Below, in pieces: positions 10,566-17,269 of a DNA stretch of 64,000 bases. How positions within the stretch are numbered: position 1 is the first letter of the stretch; every line of letters begins with the position of its first letter. The stretch is from Chryseobacterium scophthalmum (GTDB lineage: Bacteria > Bacteroidota > Bacteroidia > Flavobacteriales > Weeksellaceae). The notes beneath the pieces were generated by a model. That model had not been told where the DNA came from. It saw only the letters and a program-made list of their open reading frames with translations, and made no database searches. Made by a program: the position numbers and the translations under genes. Location of the stretch: NCBI RefSeq assembly GCF_900143185.1, contig NZ_FSRQ01000001.1:2108001-2172000 (forward strand), read 5' to 3'.

Positions 10566-10602
10566 AAAAAGCGTTCAGAATTATTTTTCTGAACGCTTTT
10601 TT
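10566..10602. terminator. Bidirectional terminator, murA / DUF2207
   Basis: GCGTTCAGAA and TTCTGAACGC pair with A-runs on one side and T-runs on the other. It works for murA on plus and for the DUF2207 operon on minus. Confidence 0.85.
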
Positions 10603-10628
10603 ATTAGGAATGTAAATGCTTAATCTTT

Positions 10629-10650
10629 GAGCCTTGTCAAGGCTCTTTAT
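10629..10650 (+). terminator. Second stem-loop after murA
   Basis: GAGCCTT-GTC-AAGGCTC forms a perfect 7-bp hairpin followed by TTTATTT. It is probably a backup terminator. Confidence 0.5.
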
Positions 10651-10710
10651 TTAAAAGAAAATTAATTTATTAAATCAAAATCTTTTTTTAATGCTTTTAA
10701 TGAAGATCGG

Positions 10711-12705
10711 CTACCAACCGCCTCCACCACCACCTCCACCGCCGCCGCCGGAAGATCCACCACCAGAAGAACCGCTGGAACTTGATCCACCAGAATAAGA
10801 TGATGAACTTCCTGAAGAACTCGATGAAGAAGATGAAGAACCGCTACTCACCGGAACTACTGTTGTTTCGTTAAGAGTACTTGTAAAAGCACCAGCAAAG
10901 CTGTATCCAAAATTATACTGAACATTTTCATAAGGTTGAGCAGAATCAATGGTTTCCTGCAGTTTATCTCTAAACCTTTTGCCCCAGATTCCTTCAACTC
11001 CAAAAACAATAGCATACGGAAGAAATTTCTCATATACATCTGAAGTCATTTCCGGAGGGTTATGAAATTGAAGCTGATTTTCTTCAGCTGCACTCAGGTA
11101 CATTTTGAAACCATCAATCTCAGATTCCATTTTCACTTTTTCTTCGCTCGGTTTATTTATTAAATAACGAAATATTAAAATCGAAATAATTCCGAATATT
11201 AAAAATTTAAAACAGTTCGATTCAATGGCTGTAATATCATCAGAATCTGCAAATGCCATGAAAAACATCGGCACTATAAACGTCATAGAAAACATAAGTA
11301 CAACCAAAAAGATAAGCTTATTTCCTTCCTGCCAAGTCAATACCAATATCGTAGCAAAGAGACTTGCAAAAATAATTATAACAGAAGCTATAAGTAATGT
11401 TTGAAAACTCCATGTTATTAAAGAACTTATAATTAAAGCAAGAAAAAAAGTTATTAGAATAATCTTCAAGGCTTTGTAAACAATCTTTTTGTTAGAAACT
11501 TTTTCTACAAAAATTTTATTTTCTTCAGTAATAAATTCTTTAAAATCATCAACCGCTTTTTTAATTTTAGAATTATAAGTACCGTTTACCGAAACTTCCT
11601 TTTCTTTTCCAAATAGCTTTTTTAAAAGCCTCTTTTGATCGCTCTGCAAACTGCTGTTTTCTGATCCCAGCTTTTTTAAAGTGAACATTTTTGAGAGAAA
11701 AGTTTCTTTAATGTCTTTTACCTCATCAATATCTACAAAACCTTTAATAGAAAGATCTACAAGATTTGCTGTCACCAGATTGGCATCAAATTCACCTTTA
11801 TCGATGTATCCTAAAGATGCAGGTGAAAGATTATTTGGTGCATTAAACTGTGGAATCACTACAGGTTTTTCAGGATCTCTCCCGTATTTCTTCCAGTTTT
11901 TATAGTAGAAAAACAACAGATAAAAACCAACGATAACTAATGAAAGGCTTGGCCAATTTCTATTGATCCATTTAGAAAAACCTGAAGGCTCTTTTAAAAC
12001 ACCGGCTTTAAAACCTACAGCTATGGTAAGGTTTTCGTGTGGATTTAAATTCTTAGCATTAAATTCAATCTGTGTAGATGATATTTTTTTTCTGGTGCAA
12101 TTCTGATCTTTACTTTCTTCTCCGCCTGTATAACAAGAATTCTGAATAATATCTGCATTTTTAGGCAAATGAACTATTGCCTGAATGTTTTCAACAGGAA
12201 AACTCCAATCGGTTCCGTTTACATTCCAATAAAATTCATCATATCCTTTGAATTTACCAATCTGATCCTGCGTTTGATAAATAATTTTGTAGGTATAAAA
12301 ACCTGAGGCAAGTTGCTCATCTTTATTCCCGATATAAATCGTAAAAATACCACCCTCCTTTTTGGTATGGTAAGATTCTTTTACACCATTTCTTTCAATA
12401 GCAACGACTTTGTAAAAAACACTTTCTTTTCTGCCGTTAATGTTTCTTACGGTTGGTAAAGCACGAAAAATTCCTCTTTTAATTTCATTTCCATTCGCAA
12501 AAACTTTGATGGTTTCCGTTACGGTAACATCAGCGTTTTCGGCAATATGAATATCAGAACGAAAAGAAATAATTCTCTCCCTCTGAATATTATTTTGATC
12601 AAAATCCACAGATTCTTCCGGAACGACAGCCAGTGTAGGGACTTCATTCTGTGCAAAAACAAGAAAACAGAAAAATAAAGCAATGATTTGTATACAATTT
12701 TTCAT
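10711..12705 (-). CDS. DUF2207 membrane protein (downstream paralogue)
   Basis: A predicted envelope protein of the DUF2207 family, 664 residues from the ATG at 12705. A possible upstream extension is only the glycine-coding tail of the previous gene read in another frame. Order: signal peptide ending FAQ (about residue 18), an extracytoplasmic beta-rich domain with the conserved FYWNVNGTDWSFPV, a first membrane segment (about 270-290), a central cytoplasmic region, paired membrane segments near 430-500, and a Ser-rich then Gly-rich C-terminus ending in Trp. It lies 10 nt downstream of its paralogue and in an operon with LemA. Function unknown; similar LemA/DUF2207 pairs are widespread. Confidence 0.88.
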   Translation of the reverse strand: MKNCIQIIALFFCFLVFAQNEVPTLAVVPEESVDFDQNNIQRERIISFRSDIHIAENADVTVTETIKVFANGNEIKRGIFRALPTVRNINGRKESVFYKVVAIERNGVKESYHTKKEGGIFTIYIGNKDEQLASGFYTYKIIYQTQDQIGKFKGYDEFYWNVNGTDWSFPVENIQAIVHLPKNADIIQNSCYTGGEESKDQNCTRKKISSTQIEFNAKNLNPHENLTIAVGFKAGVLKEPSGFSKWINRNWPSLSLVIVGFYLLFFYYKNWKKYGRDPEKPVVIPQFNAPNNLSPASLGYIDKGEFDANLVTANLVDLSIKGFVDIDEVKDIKETFLSKMFTLKKLGSENSSLQSDQKRLLKKLFGKEKEVSVNGTYNSKIKKAVDDFKEFITEENKIFVEKVSNKKIVYKALKIILITFFLALIISSLITWSFQTLLIASVIIIFASLFATILVLTWQEGNKLIFLVVLMFSMTFIVPMFFMAFADSDDITAIESNCFKFLIFGIISILIFRYLINKPSEEKVKMESEIDGFKMYLSAAEENQLQFHNPPEMTSDVYEKFLPYAIVFGVEGIWGKRFRDKLQETIDSAQPYENVQYNFGYSFAGAFTSTLNETTVVPVSSGSSSSSSSSSGSSSSYSGGSSSSGSSGGGSSGGGGGGGGGGGW

Positions 12706-12715
12706 ATCTAAAATT

Positions 12716-14668
12716 TTACCAGCCACCGCCACCGCCGCCACCGCCACCGCCACCGGAAAAACCGCCGCCACCAGATCCGGAACCAGAACTGCTTCCTGAA
12801 CTTGAAGGTTGTGTCGCTGAAGACTGTATAGAATTGGTTAAACTGGAATTGAGCACACTTGCCATTGCAAAATGATTCATCGATAAACCAACGTACCAAT
12901 TGCTTTGATATTCATAAGACATTTTTTTGAGCAGATCATCGAATTTTTTGCCCCAAATTTCATCAACACCCAAAACCATTGCAAAAGGCAATAGTTTTTC
13001 GAAAGACTGTGGCGTCATTTCCGGAGGATTATGAAATTTACGCTGTTGATTTTCGGCAGCTCCCATGTACATTTTGAAACCATCAATCAAAGATTTTTTT
13101 CTCAACTTCTCTTCTGAAGGACGTTTAATTAAAAACTGATAAATCACCAAAGACATAAACCCTAAGACAATAAAAATATAACAAATATTAAAATTATTGT
13201 CGATCGTAAAATCGCTTCCTTTATAAATAAGCATTCCTAAAAGGACAAAGGCAATGACTGGAAAAACTAAGAAAATCTTAAATAAACCAGGAAAAAATTT
13301 GAACAAAATAATTGCAACCACAAAAGCCACCGTTAAAACAGCAAGAAGGAAAATTCCTAAAAACACTTTTTCAAATTCCGGGAAAATGGTGAAGCTTATG
13401 AAAAGCCCGAGAAAATAAACTCCTAAGATCACTAAGATCGGTAAAATGAGCTTTTTAGAATTATTCCCTTCGTTCAACATTTTATCATGCTGAAATTTAA
13501 GCGTTGATTGAAAACTTCGAACAGCCTGTTCTATTTTAGAATCATATTTTCCGTCAAATTTCATACTGTCTGAAATATTAGAAAATAGATTGTTCATCAA
13601 ATTAATTTCCTCTTTTGGTAGATTCTGATCTGGGTTCTTCAGTTTTTTTACCGTAAACTTTTTCGTTTTAAACAAACCAAAAATTCCGGGATCTTCATCT
13701 TCAACAATCTGAACATAACCTTTTATGGCCAAATTGACCAAAGCGGCGGTGAGGTATTTATTTTTAAAACTTTCATTATGAATATAGCCTAAAGAAGCCG
13801 GTGACAAATCATCCGGTGAATTGAATTGTGGATAAATAGTAGGCTTTTCAGGATCGACTCCATATTTTTTCCAGGTTGAATAATAATACAACAGCAATCC
13901 TAAAAAAATGATAATTCCGGCAATCAGAATTCCAAATTTTTCAAGAAAAGTTGGCGGCGGTGGCGGAACCATAATTCCTTTTTTGAAACCAACCGCAATT
14001 GTGAGACCTTCACCAGATCCCAAATCTTTTGCACTCCATTCAATTGAATGCTCAGAAAGAACTTTTGCTAGACAATCCTGAGAAGCACTTCCGTAAGCAC
14101 CTTTATAACAAGAATTCTGAATAATTCCCGCACCTTGCGGAAGATTTACTGTTGCTGAAATACTGTCAACAGGAAAATTCCATTCGTTACCATTTACATT
14201 CCAGTATAATTCATCATACTTTTCAAAAAAACCAATCTGCTTTTCGGTGGTATATTTTATTTCGTAATTGTAATCTCCCGGAGACAAAATGACATCCTTA
14301 TTTCCCACATACACTTTAAGATAACCATCCTCAATTTCTTCGTGAAAATCTTCATCAACACCGTCTTTCTTTACCGAAACGATGTTGTATTTTACTTTTT
14401 GAGTTCTGTCATTCAGATTTCTTACCAAAGGCAGTGAGCGGAAAATCCCACGTTTAATTTCATTACCTTCACTGTGAACTTTTATTTTTTCAGTAATGCT
14501 CAGTCCAGAATTTTTATCGACATCAATGTCTGCATGAAAAGACAGAATCTTTTCAGGACCACTTACAAAACCGGTCTGCTCTTCACCAACAGCTACAGCT
14601 CCTTCAGCATTCTGCGCAAAACCCAGAGAAAAGAAAATAAGAAAAAGAAATGCTATAAGCTTTTTCAT
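12716..14668 (-). CDS. DUF2207 membrane protein (upstream paralogue)
   Basis: A 650-residue protein with the same architecture as the gene downstream: signal peptide ending FAQ, extracytoplasmic domain with LYWNVNGNEWNFPV, a membrane segment near residues 240-260, further segments at about 410-500, and a Gly-rich tail ending GGGW. Shared motifs such as KYG-DPEKP, LSPASLGYI and KFHNPPEMT show a tandem duplication with considerable divergence. The gene starts 3 nt after the lemA stop, so lemA and both copies form one operon. Role unknown; an envelope-integrity or secretion-related function is speculative. Confidence 0.88.
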   Translation of the reverse strand: MKKLIAFLFLIFFSLGFAQNAEGAVAVGEEQTGFVSGPEKILSFHADIDVDKNSGLSITEKIKVHSEGNEIKRGIFRSLPLVRNLNDRTQKVKYNIVSVKKDGVDEDFHEEIEDGYLKVYVGNKDVILSPGDYNYEIKYTTEKQIGFFEKYDELYWNVNGNEWNFPVDSISATVNLPQGAGIIQNSCYKGAYGSASQDCLAKVLSEHSIEWSAKDLGSGEGLTIAVGFKKGIMVPPPPPTFLEKFGILIAGIIIFLGLLLYYYSTWKKYGVDPEKPTIYPQFNSPDDLSPASLGYIHNESFKNKYLTAALVNLAIKGYVQIVEDEDPGIFGLFKTKKFTVKKLKNPDQNLPKEEINLMNNLFSNISDSMKFDGKYDSKIEQAVRSFQSTLKFQHDKMLNEGNNSKKLILPILVILGVYFLGLFISFTIFPEFEKVFLGIFLLAVLTVAFVVAIILFKFFPGLFKIFLVFPVIAFVLLGMLIYKGSDFTIDNNFNICYIFIVLGFMSLVIYQFLIKRPSEEKLRKKSLIDGFKMYMGAAENQQRKFHNPPEMTPQSFEKLLPFAMVLGVDEIWGKKFDDLLKKMSYEYQSNWYVGLSMNHFAMASVLNSSLTNSIQSSATQPSSSGSSSGSGSGGGGFSGGGGGGGGGGGW

Positions 14669-14671
14669 TCC

Positions 14672-15223
14672 TTAAAATTTTACATTAGGAACTTCTCTTT
14701 CGGCAATATTTTCAAGCTCGAAGAATTTAGACTTTTCAAATTTGTACATATTGGCGATAATATTGCTCGGGAAAGACTCTACCAAAGTATTGTTTTCTCT
14801 TACTGTTCCATTGTAATATCTTCTGGATTTTTCTATATCGTTTTCAATTGAACTTAGCTCAGCCTGTAGTTGCTGGAAGTTTGCATTGGCCTTTAAATCG
14901 GGATATTGCTCTGCGACAGCAAATAAATTCATCATTGCCTGGTTCAGATTTTTTTCTGCTGCCTCTTTAGCTTCCACAGAATCTGCTCCCACCGCCAAAT
15001 TTCTTGCTTTGGTAACATTTTCAAGAGTTTCACGTTCGTGAGTAGCGTAACCTTTTACCGTTTCAACCAAATTTGGGATCAGATCGTGACGTTTTTTAAG
15101 CATTACATCAATACTACTCCAAGCTTCCTGAACGAGATTTCTCAATTTTACGAGGCGATTGTAGATAGATACTCCGTAAAGTAAGGCAATAACCAAAACA
15201 CCACCAATAATAAGTGCAATCAT
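14672..15223 (-). CDS. LemA family protein
   Basis: A 183-residue LemA protein. One N-terminal membrane segment (residues 2-20, MIALIIGGVLVIALLYG) leads into a long helical domain. The conserved family stretches VQEAWSSIDVMLKKRHDLIPNL-type core and QYPDLKANANFQ are present. LemA proteins are membrane-anchored helical bundles without a settled biochemical role. Here it is the first gene of an operon with two DUF2207 proteins, a common pairing that suggests a joint envelope complex. Confidence 0.93.
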   Translation of the reverse strand: MIALIIGGVLVIALLYGVSIYNRLVKLRNLVQEAWSSIDVMLKKRHDLIPNLVETVKGYATHERETLENVTKARNLAVGADSVEAKEAAEKNLNQAMMNLFAVAEQYPDLKANANFQQLQAELSSIENDIEKSRRYYNGTVRENNTLVESFPSNIIANMYKFEKSKFFELENIAEREVPNVKF

Positions 15224-15299
15224 AATTTTGTAATTTAATTTAGATTAAAAATAATCTTTTTCTCGGAGAATTGAATAAAATCTATAATGAATATTAATT

Positions 15300-15395
15300 C
15301 CGTCACTTCGAGTAGATTTTGAAAAAATTGTATCGAGAAGTTCATAACAAAAGTTCTCGATACAAATTCTTGCAGAATTTTACTCGAACTGACGG
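15300..15395. repeat. Long inverted repeat upstream of lemA
   Basis: Two imperfect arms of about 43-45 nt (15300-15342 and 15351-15395) face each other across 8 nt. They share TCGAGTA, TTGTATCGAGAA and CCGTCA at the outer ends. No ORF lies inside. It resembles a palindromic extragenic element. Confidence 0.8.
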
Positions 15396-15433
15396 TAATC
15401 CAGAATAATCCTAACATAAATTAGATTAAAAAA

Positions 15434-15464
15434 ATAAAAAAAGCGCTCAATAAATTGAACGCTC
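15434..15464 (-). terminator. Terminator of the NIL-domain gene
   Basis: On the minus strand AGCGTTCAAT pairs with ATTGAGCGCT (one G-U wobble), followed by a run of seven U. Confidence 0.75.
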
Positions 15465-15488
15465 CTCAAACTATATGGACGTACAGCT

Positions 15489-15794
15489 TTATGAATACTT
15501 TCTGCAGGTATATTCGACAGTGGTATTCAAGAGTTTATTATGATTAAGGAAAAATTCTAATTCCTGAGATTCTTCATCTGTTGCATTGATGTATAATTGA
15601 AATGAGCCAAAATTGTTTCCGTTCATATACTCCACATTTGCGCTTAATACTTTGTAACAAATTCCCATCTGCTGATAAATAGCATTTAAAAGATGGTCGA
15701 ATTTCATTTTCCCATTCAGTTCTACTTCAAGGATCAGTTCTTTTCGGATAAGGTTTACATTTTTTGGCAAAGCCTGCACATTGGTTGTAATCAT
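15489..15794 (-). CDS. Stand-alone NIL domain protein
   Basis: A 101-residue protein that resembles, over nearly its whole length, the NIL ligand-binding domain found at the C-terminus of MetN methionine-transporter ATPases. Visible family features are the strand ELILEVELNG, a helix FDHLLNAIYQQ, and the hallmark SANVEYMNGNNFGSF (compare the I/VEY-I/M-G-G motif). A closing acidic helix and strand follow. No ATPase or permease is adjacent. It is likely a cytoplasmic amino-acid sensor or accessory subunit, by inference only. A TACTTTTG promoter box lies 73 nt upstream and overlaps a perfect palindrome region. Confidence 0.7.
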   Translation of the reverse strand: MITTNVQALPKNVNLIRKELILEVELNGKMKFDHLLNAIYQQMGICYKVLSANVEYMNGNNFGSFQLYINATDEESQELEFFLNHNKLLNTTVEYTCRKYS

Positions 15795-15867
15795 AACTAA
15801 AACATTTTTGATTAAATAATACTTTCTGAATTACATATTTTTAAATATTTTCTCATTAATTCTTTCA

Positions 15868-15897
15868 CAAAAGTATAAAAAAATATTAGTCCACCAA
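15868..15897 (-). promoter_or_regulatory. NIL gene promoter (-7 TACTTTTG, -33 TTG)
   Basis: On the minus strand TACTTTTG (15868-15875) matches TAnnTTTG. TTG at 15895-15897 lies 19 bp upstream and falls in the loop of the palindrome at 15878-15918. Confidence 0.5.
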
Positions 15898-15918
15898 ATT
15901 AGTGGACTAATATTTTTT
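15878..15918 (-). terminator. Perfect 17-bp inverted repeat; terminator and possible operator
   Basis: Perfect 17-bp arms around a 7-nt loop, ending in six T on each strand. It is well placed to terminate the YiiX-like gene on minus. It also covers the -33 region of the NIL-gene promoter, so an operator role is possible. Confidence 0.75.
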
Positions 15919-15988
15919 AATTTTAACATAAAAAAAGAGAAGCCTTTCAGTTTCCCCAAATTTTACAACTTACAAATGTTTATAAAAA

Positions 15989-16055
15989 GCCACGAATGCA
16001 CGAATTCTATTTATATGAAATAAAATAGCAAAAACTAAATTCGTGTATTCGTGGC
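15989..16055. repeat. Inverted repeat (GCCACGAAT family)
   Basis: Arms of 18 bp (15989-16006 and 16038-16055) match at 17 positions across a 31-nt spacer, just past the stop of the YiiX-like gene. Confidence 0.8.
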
Positions 16056-16066
16056 AAAAAAGATCA

Positions 16067-16720
16067 TTATAATTCTTTAATACGCTGGATTTTATCTGAA
16101 CCCGCCAAACCGTTCGGGTTACAGCCCAGCTCTCCTTCCGGAACTTTAAGATTTTTTTTAGCATAAAACTCTTCCCAAAACACATTTGTTTTTCCTGTTT
16201 TAGGATCAACGAAAGTCATCGGTTCTAATGTGAATATTTTATCTTTTCTAAATGCTCTTTCGATGTAATCTGAACAGTAATAGGAATTTTCATCTAAAAT
16301 ATAGTTGAAATTATAAGGCTTTCCCAACATAGAATTTGCCTTTTCGATGGCATCAGGAATATTTTTCTGATATTGAGGTTTTAATCTGTAGGCAACAACT
16401 TTTTGTCCGTCATTCGCCTGATCTTTTAGAAATTCGTTTAAATTCTGTTTTTGAGAACCACCTTTTGGTGCTGCGTGAAGAACAAAAACACCTGTTTTAT
16501 CTTTTTGCAAAATTCCGATATGATCGAAGGAAGCATTTTTCTGTTTTTGCGTCACATTATTGATTGCACCCGACAAGCCACTTTCTTTTGCCGTAACAAA
16601 CAACAGGTCTCCATTTTTCAAACCTAAAGTCTGAGAATTTTTACAGTTTACAACAAAAAGTAAAATTGAAATTAAGAGAACTAAGTTTAATAGAAATCTA
16701 TTTTTTAAGATTGCTTTCAT
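16067..16720 (-). CDS. YiiX/YebB-like cysteine hydrolase, lipoprotein
   Basis: A permuted NlpC/P60 (papain-like) amidase of the YiiX/YebB type. From the ATG at 16720 it has a hydrophobic signal and a lipobox-like end FVVNC, so it is probably a periplasmic-facing lipoprotein. An ATG six codons upstream (16738) would only lengthen the signal. The catalytic His lies in FDHIGI and the Cys in YYCSDYIERAF, in the His-before-Cys order of the permuted family. Substrates of such proteins are peptide or lipid amide bonds; the one here is unknown. The start lies inside the end of the DUF1801 gene, so the two are translationally linked. Confidence 0.82.
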   Translation of the reverse strand: MKAILKNRFLLNLVLLISILLFVVNCKNSQTLGLKNGDLLFVTAKESGLSGAINNVTQKQKNASFDHIGILQKDKTGVFVLHAAPKGGSQKQNLNEFLKDQANDGQKVVAYRLKPQYQKNIPDAIEKANSMLGKPYNFNYILDENSYYCSDYIERAFRKDKIFTLEPMTFVDPKTGKTNVFWEEFYAKKNLKVPEGELGCNPNGLAGSDKIQRIKEL

Positions 16721-17153
16721 AAATATTGATCCATTCATCTACAGTCATTTTTTTACTCAGTTCGGCAATTAATTCAAAAGGAATTTCATCCATTTTTTTG
16801 AAACGGATACATGATTTCCCCATATCCAGTTTTCTTTTTGAATGTTTAGGAAACTCTGCCACAAACCAGTCTAAAAGTTCAGGTTTTGCATACATTCCCA
16901 TATGATATAAGGCGATAAAATTTTTCTGCGAAGCCATTCCCATAAAAGGAAGCGCCGAACCAGGTGTGCAATGATAACCCGCAGGAAAAGTTTCTAAAGG
17001 AACATTCCATCCTACCATTCCATAACTGACACCTTGGCTAAATCCTTGAGGTAGATTATCATTAACTGTATCAAACATTTTTTTGAAAACCGCCTGTCTT
17101 TCTTCAGGAATTTTTGAGATATAACCTTCTACTGATGTTGATGGAATTTGCAT
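16698..17153 (-). CDS. DUF1801 domain protein
   Basis: A 151-residue cytoplasmic protein of the DUF1801 (YdhG-like) family. The ATG at 17153 gives MQIPSTSVEGYI; the earlier TTG lies in the promoter box and is rejected. Family features are the early ISKIPEERQAVF helix, SYGMVGWNVP, FIALYHMGMYA and the KLDMGKSCIRFKKMDEIP stretch. Bacillus relatives (Fra/YdhG) act as frataxin-like iron chaperones, but most members have no tested role. Its last 23 bp overlap the hydrolase gene that follows. Confidence 0.88.
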   Translation of the reverse strand: MQIPSTSVEGYISKIPEERQAVFKKMFDTVNDNLPQGFSQGVSYGMVGWNVPLETFPAGYHCTPGSALPFMGMASQKNFIALYHMGMYAKPELLDWFVAEFPKHSKRKLDMGKSCIRFKKMDEIPFELIAELSKKMTVDEWINIYESNLKK

Positions 17154-17168
17154 TGTTTCAATTTTTAA

Positions 17169-17176
17169 CAAATTTA
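17169..17176 (-). promoter_or_regulatory. DUF1801 gene promoter -7 box (TAAATTTG)
   Basis: An exact TAnnTTTG match on minus, 15 nt before the ATG at 17153. Confidence 0.5.
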
Positions 17177-17213
17177 AAATAAAGGTTTTAATTAAATCGA
17201 AATCTTTAGAAAA

Positions 17214-17246
17214 ATAAAAACAGCCTTACATAAATGCAAGGCTGCT
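17214..17246 (-). terminator. Terminator of the secreted fibronectin-III protein
   Basis: On the minus strand CAGCCTTGCA pairs with TGTAAGGCTG (one G-U wobble), followed by TTTTTATTTTT. Confidence 0.8.
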
Positions 17247-17269
17247 AAAAAAAATAATTCAAAAATAAT

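Noticed and set aside
12706..12771. N-terminal extension of the downstream DUF2207 gene rich in Ala and Val
   Set aside because: It is the Gly-coding tail of the upstream gene read in another frame. A proper signal peptide starts at the ATG at 12705, 10 nt after the upstream stop.
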